Assembly (NCBI GenBank): GCA_947625875.1
Contig: CANQQG010000015.1
Span: 1-47,061, forward strand
From: an uncultured Lachnospiraceae bacterium
GTDB lineage: Bacteria > Bacillota > Clostridia > Lachnospirales > Lachnospiraceae
DNA length: 47,061 nt
Direction of reading: 5' to 3'
Shown here: piece by piece, positions 18,088 through 28,057 of the stretch
How positions within the stretch are numbered: the stretch's first letter is position 1
Layout: the number at the start of each line of letters is the position of its first letter
Made by a program: the position numbers and the translations under genes
Notes under the pieces: model-generated
The model's database searches: none
Told to the model about the DNA's origin: nothing
What the model saw: only the letters and a program-made list of their open reading frames with translations

Positions 18088-18546
18088 CTAAACAAGATCG
18101 ACGTCGCCTGAAATCTCGCCATTTACTACGTAATAAGCTTTATTATCTTCCGGCTTTACGTAAATCTTAATATCGCTGATCTCTGCTTCATTTCCGCTTT
18201 CCTGATAGTTTGCCTTTACCTTGTCTGAGATCTCAGACGCCGATAATTCATTCCCTGCAAACTGGATTACCATTTCTTCCTTCATTTCGGTTTCCCCCTT
18301 CTCTTCTTCCGATCCTGCCGCTGTTTCCGTCTCCGGAGCCGGAGTTTCCGCTGCTGGCATTTCCGCTTTTGGCGCTTCCACTGTTGCTGCTGGCGCCTCT
18401 GCCTTTGGCGCTTCCACTGCCGCTGCTGGCGCTTCCGCCTTTGGCGCCTCTGCTTCAGGCGCGGCCGGAGCTGCCTTAGGGGCTGCAGGCACAGCCGGTT
18501 TTTTCGGAGCCGGATGATTCTTCGGCAACGGTTTTTTCTTTTTCAC
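18088..18546 (-). CDS. DUF6465-like protein with Ala/Pro/Glu/Lys-rich N-terminus
   Basis: A 152-residue protein starting at the GTG at 18546, which has GGAGGAATCAAC in front; the ATG-led extension to 18627 has no such site. After a basic start (KKKKPLPKNHPAPKK) comes a stretch built from repeated EAPKAEAPAA-type units (about residues 20-80), then an acidic segment. The C-terminal domain of about 65 residues (VIQFAGNELSASEISDKV, then IYVKPEDNKAYYVVNGE) I recall as the DUF6465 family of Lachnospiraceae. Function is unknown. The histone-tail-like N-terminus could bind nucleic acid or polyanions, but this is speculation. It follows the ArAE-like gene by 84 bases. Confidence 0.7.
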   Translation of the reverse strand: MKKKKPLPKNHPAPKKPAVPAAPKAAPAAPEAEAPKAEAPAAAVEAPKAEAPAATVEAPKAEMPAAETPAPETETAAGSEEEKGETEMKEEMVIQFAGNELSASEISDKVKANYQESGNEAEISDIKIYVKPEDNKAYYVVNGEISGDVDLV

Positions 18547-18630
18547 GTTGATTCCTCCTTTGGTTCTGTTTTTTATGGATTCCTGTATCCTGAAACATAC
18601 TATAACCTTTTTCGCCGAAATAGTCAAATA

Positions 18631-19620
18631 CTATCTCAGGTATAATTCCCGCTGCAGCGGCGTGAGCCTTCCGTAAAACTCCCGTTTCAGCTTTAAGAAC
18701 AGCTCCATCTCCTTCAGGACATGGAATAATGCGGCCCGCGTTTCAAACTCGCGCTCTTCTTTCGGCATCGGGCGCTGCCGGAACTTTTCGAGCGTCTCGC
18801 CAAGCTCCGCCATGCGCAGCGCGACATCCTCCTTAATATCAAAATGCGCCGCCAGCGAATGGAAAAAGTCCGCCACTGCATCCGTCCGGTAATACGCCGC
18901 ATCCATAAAGAGCAGCGTCTGGCAGACATGTTCCAGTACGGCGCACTGTTTTTTGCGCAATACAAAATAATAAATATAAAACGTGGAATATTCCTTTAAC
19001 GTAATGTCGCGGTTTTGGATCGCTTTTCCGATATCCCCGTCCAAAACCCCCATATATTTTAACAGTTCCTCCCGCGTCCGCTGCAGCGCATCCCTGTCGC
19101 GCAAATGCGCGCCAATGTCATACAAAATTTTCTGCAGCATTGTCTCCGCGCGCTGCAGCTCCTGTTTCAGCCCCGGCTCTTTGTCTGGTATTTTTAAATT
19201 CAGCAGGATGGCCATGCCAATGCCGATGAGCAAAAGAGCCGCTTCGTTGAAAAGAAACCCCGCCGTCACCATATGATCCAGCATAAATACGTGCGTGCCG
19301 AATACTGCGTTTGTCGATACCGCGCCTTCCCAGTGAAAACAATAACTGAGCAGCGCCATGAAAAACAAATACACGCCGAACCCGACCATATACAATCCGA
19401 GCGTAATATGCAAAAAAACTGCCAGAAACAAAAACAGGACAAAGGAAACCAGCCGCTGCAGCGCCATCTGAAACGTATCTTTCCTTGTGTCCTGTATGGT
19501 CAGCAATGTAATGATCCCCGCGGAGGCGGCATAGTCTGCGCCGAACAGCTCTGCGAGAAAAATCGCCGCCGCACTCCCAAATGCCACCTTTGCGCCTTTT
19601 AACCATGTATCCTTGTCCAT
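18631..19620 (-). CDS. Aromatic acid exporter (ArAE/DUF939) family membrane protein
   Basis: A 329-residue protein with about five to six membrane helices in the first 145 residues: GSAAAIFLAELFGADYAAS, LVSFVLFLFLAVFLHITLGL, MVGFGVYLFFMALLSYCF and EAALLLIGIGMAILLNL. A soluble helical C-terminal half follows. The order of segments and the QDTRKDTFQMALQRLVSF linker fit the ArAE_1 (DUF939) family with its cytoplasmic C-terminal domain. Members are putative efflux proteins; the substrate is unknown. It starts 23 bases after manA and could be co-transcribed with the GDP-fucose genes. Confidence 0.8.
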   Translation of the reverse strand: MDKDTWLKGAKVAFGSAAAIFLAELFGADYAASAGIITLLTIQDTRKDTFQMALQRLVSFVLFLFLAVFLHITLGLYMVGFGVYLFFMALLSYCFHWEGAVSTNAVFGTHVFMLDHMVTAGFLFNEAALLLIGIGMAILLNLKIPDKEPGLKQELQRAETMLQKILYDIGAHLRDRDALQRTREELLKYMGVLDGDIGKAIQNRDITLKEYSTFYIYYFVLRKKQCAVLEHVCQTLLFMDAAYYRTDAVADFFHSLAAHFDIKEDVALRMAELGETLEKFRQRPMPKEEREFETRAALFHVLKEMELFLKLKREFYGRLTPLQRELYLR

Positions 19621-19643
19621 AAATCTCTCCCGTGGCTCCGCCT

Positions 19644-20621
19644 TCAGCCTCTGATATCCAGAAACTGGCCCTGCCCGTGAATCTTCACGATTTCAGAATC
19701 CGCCGGCACAAAAATACAATCTCCTTTAAAAAACAATAGCATTTCTCCGCCAAAAATAATACTGCCGCAGCCGTTCAGGCACAGCAGCACCCGAAAAGAC
19801 AATTTATCCGCCCGATAATAAACGGCCTGCTTCCGCTCTGTATTCACAAGCATCCGGTGCACCTCAAAATATTTACAACGGGACAGCAATTCGCTTGCCA
19901 CGCCCTGCCTGTACTTCAATATGCGGCAAGGCTGCCTCGGCTCTGCGGATCTGTTCAGATCCGCCACCTGCATCGCCTTATCAATATGCAGTTCCCGTTT
20001 CCTGCCGTCCCTGCCAATCCGGTCATAATCGTAAATACGGTACGTCAGATTACTGCTCTCCTGTATCTCTGCGATCAGACAGCCCGCGCCGATCGCATGG
20101 ACCGTCCCGCCGGGAATAAAAAACACGTCGTTTTTTTTAACCGGCATTGTCTGGAGATATCTTCCCAGGCAGCCGTCCGATATTGCCGCCCGGATCTCCT
20201 CGCTGCTCTTATCACATTTCAGGCCATAGACCAGTTTTGCATCCTTTGCGGCGTCCAGAACATACCACATCTCGCTCTTTCCGCGCTGCCCGTTTTCATA
20301 TTTTTCCGCGTATTCGTCTGTCGGATGCACCTGGACGGACAGATCGCTGCGGGCGTCAATAAATTTGATGAGAATGGGCAGTTCTGTTTCACCTTTATAC
20401 CGTTCGCCCAAATATTCCGGGCGCTCCCTCAGCACTTCCGCCAGCTCTTTTCCCTCAAACGCGCCGCTGGCCGCATAGCTGGGTCCATCCGGATGCGTAG
20501 AACATTCCCAGGTTTCCGCCAGCGGATCCATGTCTATATTTTTCACAAACTCTGTATTCAGCCGCTGGCCGCCCCAGAGATAATCCTTGCCGGACGGCCT
20601 TAATAAAAAAGGTCTGTTCAC
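19644..20621 (-). CDS. manA: Mannose-6-phosphate isomerase, class I
   Basis: ManA interconverts fructose-6-phosphate and mannose-6-phosphate, feeding GDP-mannose and GDP-fucose. The 325-residue protein is of the short Bacillus-like type I. It shows WGGQRLN near the N-terminus, PILIKFIDARSDLSVQVHPTDEYA with the zinc-binding Gln and His, GKSEMWYVLDA, and FFIPGGTVHAIGAG with the distal zinc His. Only three bases separate it from manC upstream. It is the last of the four sugar-nucleotide genes fcl-gmd-manC-manA. Confidence 0.93.
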   Translation of the reverse strand: MNRPFLLRPSGKDYLWGGQRLNTEFVKNIDMDPLAETWECSTHPDGPSYAASGAFEGKELAEVLRERPEYLGERYKGETELPILIKFIDARSDLSVQVHPTDEYAEKYENGQRGKSEMWYVLDAAKDAKLVYGLKCDKSSEEIRAAISDGCLGRYLQTMPVKKNDVFFIPGGTVHAIGAGCLIAEIQESSNLTYRIYDYDRIGRDGRKRELHIDKAMQVADLNRSAEPRQPCRILKYRQGVASELLSRCKYFEVHRMLVNTERKQAVYYRADKLSFRVLLCLNGCGSIIFGGEMLLFFKGDCIFVPADSEIVKIHGQGQFLDIRG

Positions 20622-20624
20622 TGC

Positions 20625-21941
20625 TTATAACTCCAATTCAAACTTCTGCTTGTCATGTACGCTGATATCCTCGCCAAGCTGCACCTCAATCAGTTTCAGC
20701 TCGCTCTCCGCAATGACCGTATGGCGGCAGCCGGCGGACATGGCAATCACATCGCCCGTCTTTACGTTCTGCTGCATCCCGTCGACAATTGTTTTTCCGG
20801 TTCCTGAAATCACAGTCCACACCTCGTCCCGATGCATATGGCTATGGTAATTCATCGAATGGCCCGCTTTCAGCGTGACTTTAATCGTCAAAGATCCCTT
20901 TTCCACATCTATAACCCGGAAGCTCCCCCAGGATTTTTCCGCAAACATCACCTTCTGCTCCATTGTTTCCACATATGGCTTAATATAACTGGACTGCTCT
21001 TTGTCAGAAACAAGGATCCCATCGGGACTTGCAGAGATCACGACATCCTGCATCCCCATTGCCAGCACCGGCATATCTAATTCATTAATAATATGGACAT
21101 TTCTGCACTTTTTATCCAGAATCGCGTTGCCGACGCTGCTTTCTTCCATTGCCTCGGTGAGCGTATTCCAGGTCCCCAGATCTTTCCACTGCCCTTTGAA
21201 ACGGACAACCTGTATCTTTTTTTCCTTTTCAACAACTGCATAATCAAAACTGATCTTTTCCAGCGTCCCGTATTTTTTGTACAGGTCATAATAATCCGTA
21301 AAATCAATCCGTTTATGCGCCGCCTCCTGCACATATTTCAGTTTGCAGGCAAATACGCCGCCATTCCACAGGGCTCCCCGCGAAATATATTCTTTTGCCG
21401 CATTCTGTGACGGTTTTTCTTTAAATTCAGACACCCCGCTGATATCTTCCGCGTCCTCCGGAATGATATAACCGTACTTCTCGCTTGGATAGGCAGGCTC
21501 TATCCCCATCAGCACAAGGTTCGCCTCCCCTTTTTGGGCCTGTTTTGCCAGCTCCTTCAACGCCTCAAAGTATTCTTCCCCCACGTACGGATCCACCGGA
21601 CATACCACGGCTGTCTCCTCCGGGCTTACGCCGCATACGTCCGTCAGATAAGCCGTAACCAATGCAATGGCGGGAAATGTATCCCGACGGCACGGTTCCA
21701 CACAGATCCCCGCCTCTTCGCCCAGCTGATTGTGAATCGCAGAAACCTGAGACTTTGATGTTGCAATCGTAACCGATGCATCCGCATCCACTTTGCGTAT
21801 CTGGCGGTAAACACGCTGCAGCATAGACTCATAAACGCCATCCTCATTCCTGAATATTTTGATGAATTGTTTTGAGCGGATCTCGTTTGAAAGCGGCCAA
21901 AGCCTTTTTCCGGAACCGCCCGACAATAAAATCAAGTTCAT
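20625..21941 (-). CDS. manC: Mannose-1-phosphate guanylyltransferase with C-terminal cupin domain
   Basis: ManC makes GDP-mannose from mannose-1-phosphate and GTP. The 438-residue protein begins with the pyrophosphorylase loop LSGGSGKRLWPLSNE (a Lys where many relatives have Thr) and has RSKQFIKIF, MGIEPAYPSEKYGYI, the FKEKPSQ motif and NGGVFACKL. The C-terminal 110 residues form the cupin of type II phosphomannose isomerases (GHSMNYHSHMHRDEVWTVISGTG). As a dedicated manA follows, the cupin may be redundant or inactive as an isomerase. No phosphomannomutase is in the window. It starts one base after gmd ends. Confidence 0.93.
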   Translation of the reverse strand: MNLILLSGGSGKRLWPLSNEIRSKQFIKIFRNEDGVYESMLQRVYRQIRKVDADASVTIATSKSQVSAIHNQLGEEAGICVEPCRRDTFPAIALVTAYLTDVCGVSPEETAVVCPVDPYVGEEYFEALKELAKQAQKGEANLVLMGIEPAYPSEKYGYIIPEDAEDISGVSEFKEKPSQNAAKEYISRGALWNGGVFACKLKYVQEAAHKRIDFTDYYDLYKKYGTLEKISFDYAVVEKEKKIQVVRFKGQWKDLGTWNTLTEAMEESSVGNAILDKKCRNVHIINELDMPVLAMGMQDVVISASPDGILVSDKEQSSYIKPYVETMEQKVMFAEKSWGSFRVIDVEKGSLTIKVTLKAGHSMNYHSHMHRDEVWTVISGTGKTIVDGMQQNVKTGDVIAMSAGCRHTVIAESELKLIEVQLGEDISVHDKQKFELEL

Positions 21942-21942
21942 G

Positions 21943-22986
21943 CTAAGCCCCTGCCCCCTCTGCAGCTACTTTTTTCATATCATGGCTGACCATTATCCCG
22001 ACCAGTTTTTCAAAGGGAGTTTTTGCCGGATTCCAGCCAAGCTCCGCTTTTGCCTTCGCCGGATCGCCAAGCAGGTTTACAACATCGGTTGGCCGGTAAA
22101 AATCAGGGCTGACCTCTATAAGGACGTTCCCTGTGGACTTATCGACTCCTTTTTCGTCTATCCCTTCCCCCTGCCATGCAATCTCAATCCCCGCATAATG
22201 GAAAGCCAGCTCTGCAAACTCGCGGACAGAATGCTGTACGCCGGTGGCTATGACAAAATCTTCCGGCCTGTCATTCTGCAGCATAAGCCACATACATTCA
22301 ACATAATCTTTTGCATAACCCCAGTCCCTCAGGGAGCCAAGATTGCCAAGAAACAGCTTGTCCTGCTTTCCCTGCGCGATGCGGGCCGCTGCAAGCGTGA
22401 TCTTTCTGGTGACAAATGTTTCGCCGCGGCGTTCCGATTCGTGGTTGAATAAGATGCCGGAACAGCAGAACATCCCATATGCCTCACGATATTCCTTCAC
22501 GATCCAGTAACCATATTGTTTTGCAACTGCATACGGGGAATATGGATGGAACGGCGTAGTCTCGCGCTGGGGAACCTCCTCCACTTTACCATACAGTTCC
22601 GACGTCGACGCCTGATAGATTCTGCAGGTTTTCTCAATGCCGGCGATCCGAACCGCTTCAAGCACGCGCAGCACACCTGTCGCCACAACGTCCGCGGTGT
22701 ATTCCGGAACGTCAAAAGAAACCTGTACATGCGACTGCGCCGCAAGATTATATACCTCATCCGGTTTTATTCCCGTCATGATTTTAATCAGAGATACCGC
22801 ATCCATCAGGTCGCCGTATACAAGATGGAAATGCGGGTTCCCTTCTATATGCGCGATCCTTTCTCTGAAATCAACGGAAGACCTGCGGATCATCCCATAG
22901 ACCTCGTAATCTTTTTCAATCAGCAATTCCGCAAGATAACTCCCGTCCTGCCCGGTAACGCCCGTGATCAATGCCTTTTTTCTCAT
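21943..22986 (-). CDS. gmd: GDP-mannose 4,6-dehydratase
   Basis: Gmd converts GDP-D-mannose to GDP-4-keto-6-deoxymannose. The 347-residue extended short-chain dehydrogenase shows [27 protein letters not shown], the [10 protein letters not shown] segment, the catalytic YxxxK in [13 protein letters not shown], and [18 protein letters not shown], all typical of Gmd. Its ATG overlaps the fcl stop codon by four bases (ATGA). It supplies the substrate of the GDP-L-fucose synthase encoded just upstream. Confidence 0.96.
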   Translation of the reverse strand: MRKKALITGVTGQDGSYLAELLIEKDYEVYGMIRRSSVDFRERIAHIEGNPHFHLVYGDLMDAVSLIKIMTGIKPDEVYNLAAQSHVQVSFDVPEYTADVVATGVLRVLEAVRIAGIEKTCRIYQASTSELYGKVEEVPQRETTPFHPYSPYAVAKQYGYWIVKEYREAYGMFCCSGILFNHESERRGETFVTRKITLAAARIAQGKQDKLFLGNLGSLRDWGYAKDYVECMWLMLQNDRPEDFVIATGVQHSVREFAELAFHYAGIEIAWQGEGIDEKGVDKSTGNVLIEVSPDFYRPTDVVNLLGDPAKAKAELGWNPAKTPFEKLVGIMVSHDMKKVAAEGAGA

Positions 22987-23990
22987 AATCCGTTCCCCCT
23001 GATGTTTCTCCTGCCGCTCAGATACAGATCCTTATGTTCCAGAAAATCCTGATACGTTTTCCTTAATCCCTCTTCCAAACTTACGCCCGGCCTCCATCCC
23101 AGGTTGTTCAGCCGTGTCGAATCAAGGATCTTTCTCGGCGTTCCGTCCGGATGTACGTGGTCATATATGATCTCTCCACGGAAACCCACGATCTCTGCGA
23201 TCATCTTTCCCAATTCCGCCAGCCTGATCTCTTTTCCGCAGCCAATATTAATCCAGGAAATCCCCGGAAGATTTTCTTCCCGGTTTCTTTCCCCCGTATA
23301 ATTTTCCATCAGGAAATAAACGGCGTCCGCAACATCATCAACGTATAAAAACTCCCGCAACGCCTGTCCGGTCCCCCACATAACCACCTGATCCCTGCCT
23401 TCGGTCTTTGCCTCGTCAAACCTCCTTAAAAGCGCAGGCGCCACATGCGAATATTCCGGATGGTAATTATCCCCCGGCCCATATAAATTACACGGCATCA
23501 CAGATATAAACGACGTTTTATCCGGATGATGCGTATTCAGATATTCACACAGCTTTAACCCGGATATTTTTGCAAGGGCGTACCCCTCATTCGTAACCTC
23601 GAGCGGCGCCGTAAGCAGATATTCTTCTTTTATCGGCTGCGGGCATTCCCTTGGATATATGCAGCTGCTCGCCATAAAGCAGAATTTCTTCACCTGATTG
23701 TTATACGCTGCCATAATTGTATTAAATGCGATCATGGCATTCATATACAGAAACTGATCCAATGCCTCTCTGTTGGCCTCAATCCCTCCCACCTTTGCAG
23801 CGCACATAAATACATAGTCCGGTTTTTCCAGCGCAAAAAATTCATTCGTCTGCCGCTGGTCTGTGAGATCTAATTCCGCATGGCTTCTGGTGACAATATT
23901 GGTATACCCCTCTTTTTCCAGTTTCCTGACAATTGCAGACCCGACCATTCCGGTGTGTCCCGCAACAAATATTTTTGCTCCTTTTTCCAT
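22983..23990 (-). CDS. fcl: GDP-L-fucose synthase
   Basis: Fcl (WcaG) epimerises and reduces GDP-4-keto-6-deoxymannose to GDP-L-fucose. The 335-residue protein has the NADP-binding [45 protein letters not shown], the catalytic Tyr/Lys in [18 protein letters not shown] and [15 protein letters not shown], all hallmarks of the family. AAAGGAGCAGATAAA precedes the ATG. The gene begins only 37 bases after the HD-GYP response regulator with no terminator between, so transcription from the sensor kinase promoter could run into the fucose genes. Confidence 0.96.
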   Translation of the reverse strand: MEKGAKIFVAGHTGMVGSAIVRKLEKEGYTNIVTRSHAELDLTDQRQTNEFFALEKPDYVFMCAAKVGGIEANREALDQFLYMNAMIAFNTIMAAYNNQVKKFCFMASSCIYPRECPQPIKEEYLLTAPLEVTNEGYALAKISGLKLCEYLNTHHPDKTSFISVMPCNLYGPGDNYHPEYSHVAPALLRRFDEAKTEGRDQVVMWGTGQALREFLYVDDVADAVYFLMENYTGERNREENLPGISWINIGCGKEIRLAELGKMIAEIVGFRGEIIYDHVHPDGTPRKILDSTRLNNLGWRPGVSLEEGLRKTYQDFLEHKDLYLSGRRNIRGNGL

Positions 23991-24027
23991 TTTATCTGCT
24001 CCTTTTTCCTGTCCGTAAATTTTCCCG

Positions 24028-25119
24028 TTATTGATTCAGCTCGTCTGCAAGCGCCTCAAAATCCGCTTTCAGCTCCCGGAAACATTGCATCAGCTTCGGG
24101 GAAAACGCCCCGCATTTTCCATCCAGTATCATATGGAACGCATCTTCCTTTGAGATCGCGTTCTTATAGACGCGTTCGCTCACAAGCGCGTCATACACAT
24201 CCGCAACCGATACGATCTGCGCGGAGATCGGTATTTCTTCGCCTTTGAGGCCATCCGGATAGCCCCTGCCGTCATACCGCTCATGGTGGTAACGGCAGAT
24301 CTCATAACTCACCTTGCGGTATTCCTCATCCCAGATCCCCTCGATCTGGTTTAAGATCTCACACCCTTCCGTCGTGTGCGTCTTCATCCGTTCAAACTCT
24401 TCCTCTGTGAACCGTCCCGGCTTTAATAAAATATTGTCCGGTATCGCAATCTTTCCTATATCGTGGAGCGCGCTCGCCTGCGAAATGACCTCCACCTGAT
24501 GCGCATCCAGCCCGTACTCCGGATAAGTTTCCATCACCTTCTGCGCCAACAGTTTCGCAAACCCCTTTACGCGTTTAATATGCTGGCCGCTCTCCAGGTT
24601 ACGGTGCTCAACGACCGTGCCAAGGATATCGATCATCTGCATATTGCTCGATTCCAGCTTCTGCGCCTGTTCCTCAAGCCTGGTATACTGTTCGCGCAGG
24701 ATATGCGTCTGGCTCTCCACCTTTTTTTGCAGCTCATTCCGGCTGGCAAATAATTCCACAATATTTTTTACACGCTTTTTTATGACCGGCGCTTCAAACG
24801 GCTTCCGGATAAAATCCGAGATCCCGTGTTCAAACCCCTGCACCTCGACCGCCATCGACGTATCGCCCGTAATAAAGAGCGCCGGAATCTTATCAATCCA
24901 CCCCCGGTCATTCATGGTCTTTAACACTTCAAACCCGTCTTTTTTCGGCATGATGACGTCCAGCAGGACGACGGCGATCTCATCCGCATACCGCTCCAAA
25001 AGCTCTATTGCATATTCCCCGTCCTCCGCCTGCAGCGTCTCATATTCTTTTTCAAAAATCTGACATAAGATTTCCCGGTTGATCTCCATATCGTCTACGA
25101 CAAGTATTTTTGTTCTCAT
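24028..25119 (-). CDS. Response regulator with HD-GYP phosphodiesterase output
   Basis: The 363-residue cytoplasmic protein has a receiver domain (DD at residues 9-10, phospho-acceptor Asp54 in LLDVIMP, Lys106 in RKPF). A coiled-coil linker (about 125-165) leads to a complete HD-GYP domain: ALHDIGKIAIPDNIL (HD at 219-220) and YHHERYDGRGYPDGL (GYP at 286-288). Active HD-GYP proteins hydrolyse cyclic-di-GMP, so this is probably the output of the hybrid kinase upstream, whose stop codon it overlaps by four bases. GGAGAT lies before the ATG. The placement directly before the GDP-fucose genes suggests, but does not prove, that the signal system governs a surface glycan or attachment. Confidence 0.92.
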   Translation of the reverse strand: MRTKILVVDDMEINREILCQIFEKEYETLQAEDGEYAIELLERYADEIAVVLLDVIMPKKDGFEVLKTMNDRGWIDKIPALFITGDTSMAVEVQGFEHGISDFIRKPFEAPVIKKRVKNIVELFASRNELQKKVESQTHILREQYTRLEEQAQKLESSNMQMIDILGTVVEHRNLESGQHIKRVKGFAKLLAQKVMETYPEYGLDAHQVEVISQASALHDIGKIAIPDNILLKPGRFTEEEFERMKTHTTEGCEILNQIEGIWDEEYRKVSYEICRYHHERYDGRGYPDGLKGEEIPISAQIVSVADVYDALVSERVYKNAISKEDAFHMILDGKCGAFSPKLMQCFRELKADFEALADELNQ

Positions 25120-27905
25120 TTTTTATGCCCTTCTCCTGTTCCGACGTTTGTTTCATTGCGGCCGGCCGGACTGCTGCCTTTATACTGCGCCAGCGTCGCA
25201 TACAGCATATCCGGCTCCACCGGCTTTGCAAGATGCACGTCCATGCCCGCATCTTTTACCTTTTTTGCATCCTCCGCATATGCATTCGCTGTCATTGCAA
25301 TAATCGGAACCGTCTTTGCGTCTTCCCGGTCAAGCCCGCGGATCGCGCGCGCCGCCTCAAGTCCGTCCATGACGGGCATCATGACATCCATCAGGATCGC
25401 GTCATACATATACAGCGCAGATTCGCAGAACTTATCCAACGCCACTTTCCCGTTTTCCGCGCACGTCACGACAATCTGCTCTTCCTCCAGAACGACCTTT
25501 GCAATCTCCATATTTAATTCATTATCTTCTACTAACAGAACCTTCATTCCCGATAAATCAACCTCATCGCTCTTCTCTTCCAGTTCAGCTGTTTCGTCAA
25601 TCTCAAACTGCAGCAGCACCGTAAACGCGCTGCCCTCTTTTAACTTACTCTCTACCTCGATCGTGCCGCCCATACGGTCTGTCAGTTCCTTCGTGATCGC
25701 CATGCCGAGGCCTGTTCCCTTATAATCCGTGCGCATTCCGGCGTTTTCCTGTGAAAACTGCTCAAAAATATGTTTCTGGAATTCCCTGCTCATGCCGATT
25801 CCGGTATCCTGCACCCGAAACTGGAAATTTGCCGTCTGCCCGTCTGAGCCAAGTTCCTCGGCCAGAAACGTGATGCTTCCTCCATCCGGCGTAAACTTCA
25901 CGGCATTATCCAGAATATTCAATAAAAGCTGCCGCAGATGAAATTCATCGCCAAAGACAAACGGGTGCTGTATATTCTCACATCTCGCGTCATATTGTAT
26001 TTTCTTATTCAGGAGCTGTCCCCGGATGATCGAATTGCAATTATCAAATAATACGCGGATATCCATGGAAACATTCGTGATCTGCACCTTTCCGCTGCCG
26101 ATCTGGCTCATATCCAGCACGTCATTTACAAGCGAAAGCAGATGCCCGGTCGAAGACGTCACTTTATCCAGGCAGTCCCGCACGCGTTCCGGATTATTAA
26201 TATTTTTCATCGCAATATCCGTCATCCCGATAATGCCGTTGATCGGCGTACGGATATCATGCGACATATGCGTTAAAAATTCGCTCTTTGCCAGGCTCGC
26301 CGCATTTGCCTTTTCTACGAGCTTTTCCAGCTCTTTATTTGCGGACTCCTGATAACGCTGCAGCTTATGGCTGTTCCGCGAGGAAATAAAGACGTATACT
26401 ACAAACGTCAGCAACGCCAGAAAGACCAGCGCCAGAATACAGGCATACGGCAGCACAAGCTGCAAAAGCGACTGGTCGTCCGTATTCAGCGACGCATCTG
26501 GCACAAGGAACAGAAGCATCCAGCTGTTATTGGAAAACGGCACGCTTGCCACAAAATAATCCGTCCCCTGATATCGGATCTCCACGCTGTCGGGAATCCC
26601 GTTTTCCAGATTTTCCCGCCAGTTTTCATACGAAGCCCCATGCAGGTATTTTCCTTCGCTTAAAGCCTCTGTCACATCCGAGCCTTCCTGAAACATGGCG
26701 GAGTGGCTGTACAGGCACGTTCCGCCGTAGTCCACGATCAGGTTATGGAGATCCCCGCGAAATCCGCTCCGCGTAAATACATTCTGCAGCGCGGATAAAT
26801 GACGCACTAACGCAAACCCGGTGACCGTTATCCCGTCCGCATATGCAATCGGTTTTTCTAATTTTGTCAAAAATACGATCTGCTCCTCCTGCTGCGGAGA
26901 ATCCGTAATAAAAATGCTCCGCTCCTTTGCCTGCCAGTTTTCTCCCTGCAGCCATGCCCAGCTGCCGGAGCTCCCTTCCGAGTCATAATAATTCCCATTT
27001 CCGTCAATGACCATGCAGGAAACCTGATCGTATGTCATCAGGCGCTCCGCGCGCCTCATCTGCTCATGCAATGCTTCCGTATCCTCCGACCGCTCCAGCT
27101 CCAGAAATTCCAGCAGCACGTCCGACAGGTTCCACTGCGCGGCCATAACAGATTCGATCGTCTGCGTCACATTACTGCTGCAGTCTTTTAAATACGACAG
27201 CCGCTCATTATATAAACGCGTTTCCATGGAATGGTAAAACAGGATAAGCACGCCGATACAGATCGCCATCAGCGGCACAATACCGGCAAGTATCACGCCG
27301 ATCACGCCGGGTTTCCTGCCATCCTTCTTTTTTTCCGGCGCGCTTTCCCGAAAAGCCTCCGCGCCATCCTTCTTTTTCTCCTGCTTATAGCTGTTGATGA
27401 TCTCCTTTTCCTCATGGACGTCCATAAAGGCGACGACAATATTTTCAACCTGCCCGTCCGGTTTCGAGGTCGCCAGGATCAGGTACATCCGGTACCAGCG
27501 GTACGTATCCCCGAGCAGCCTGCGGTATGTAAAATGATAGTACGGCTTCTCCGGCGTGAGATGTTCTTTTATATATTCCCGCGACGCCATGCGCAGCATC
27601 TGTTCCCGGTCTTCCTTATGCACCGAATACTTCGTATACTCCTCTAAGATCTGGTCATAGCTTCCCTCCAAATGCTCCGTAAATTTCTGTACACAGTTCA
27701 TGCCGACCATCCGGCACCGGTCTGTCAGGATATTCACATAGTATGTATCCAAAAAAGGCTTGCTTAATCCAAGCAGCATCGCCTTGCTCTCTTTTGCATT
27801 AATGCGCGCCTCCGCCTTTGCCTGGATCGCCTTTGTCCCGATATAATCTTTATTGACCTGCGATTTCAGCTTCCGCAGATTTACTTTCCTTTTTTTCGTT
27901 TTCAC
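25116..27905 (-). CDS. Hybrid sensor histidine kinase with receiver domain
   Basis: A 929-residue inner-membrane kinase. Residues 1-200 form a cytoplasmic, probably PAS-like region. A helix at about 205-228 (VIGVILAGIVPLMAICIGV) and another at about 483-508 (LPYACILALVFLALLTFVVYV) enclose an extracellular sensor region of about 250 residues with a Cache-like outline. The dimerisation domain has the phospho-acceptor His549 in HMSHDIRTPINGIIG. It is followed by the ATPase motifs LLNILDNAVKFT, QDTGIGMS and GTGLGMAI. The C-terminal receiver has Asp840 in ILMDVMMPVMDG and Lys in LAKPVE. The unusual N-terminal cytoplasmic domain before the first membrane helix is typical of a gut Lachnospiraceae group. 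The ligand is unknown. Confidence 0.92.
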   Translation of the reverse strand: MKTKKRKVNLRKLKSQVNKDYIGTKAIQAKAEARINAKESKAMLLGLSKPFLDTYYVNILTDRCRMVGMNCVQKFTEHLEGSYDQILEEYTKYSVHKEDREQMLRMASREYIKEHLTPEKPYYHFTYRRLLGDTYRWYRMYLILATSKPDGQVENIVVAFMDVHEEKEIINSYKQEKKKDGAEAFRESAPEKKKDGRKPGVIGVILAGIVPLMAICIGVLILFYHSMETRLYNERLSYLKDCSSNVTQTIESVMAAQWNLSDVLLEFLELERSEDTEALHEQMRRAERLMTYDQVSCMVIDGNGNYYDSEGSSGSWAWLQGENWQAKERSIFITDSPQQEEQIVFLTKLEKPIAYADGITVTGFALVRHLSALQNVFTRSGFRGDLHNLIVDYGGTCLYSHSAMFQEGSDVTEALSEGKYLHGASYENWRENLENGIPDSVEIRYQGTDYFVASVPFSNNSWMLLFLVPDASLNTDDQSLLQLVLPYACILALVFLALLTFVVYVFISSRNSHKLQRYQESANKELEKLVEKANAASLAKSEFLTHMSHDIRTPINGIIGMTDIAMKNINNPERVRDCLDKVTSSTGHLLSLVNDVLDMSQIGSGKVQITNVSMDIRVLFDNCNSIIRGQLLNKKIQYDARCENIQHPFVFGDEFHLRQLLLNILDNAVKFTPDGGSITFLAEELGSDGQTANFQFRVQDTGIGMSREFQKHIFEQFSQENAGMRTDYKGTGLGMAITKELTDRMGGTIEVESKLKEGSAFTVLLQFEIDETAELEEKSDEVDLSGMKVLLVEDNELNMEIAKVVLEEEQIVVTCAENGKVALDKFCESALYMYDAILMDVMMPVMDGLEAARAIRGLDREDAKTVPIIAMTANAYAEDAKKVKDAGMDVHLAKPVEPDMLYATLAQYKGSSPAGRNETNVGTGEGHKK

Positions 27906-27962
27906 TTCCGCATTCCTTATAAAAACAGCTTCTTTCTACCTGAAGATATACTTCTGCTTAAT

Positions 27963-27991
27963 AGTATAATTGCAGAAAAAAAAGAAGTCAA
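27963..27991 (-). promoter_or_regulatory. Promoter of the sensor kinase / HD-GYP operon
   Basis: On the minus strand TTGACT (27991-27986), a 17-base spacer and TATACT (27968-27963) lie about 60 bases before the kinase ATG. Confidence 0.75.
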
Positions 27992-28028
27992 CTTTTGGTT
28001 GAAGATTTTTCACGCGGCAGCGGAAAAA

Positions 28029-28052
28029 GAAGCCTGTACAAAAACAGGCTTC
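28029..28052 (-). terminator. Rho-independent terminator of the O-antigen ligase-like gene
   Basis: The perfect 9-bp stem GAAGCCTGT / ACAGGCTTC with a 6-base loop is followed on the minus strand by TTTTTCC. It isolates the sensor kinase operon from the upstream gene. Confidence 0.85.
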
Positions 28053-28057
28053 TTTTC

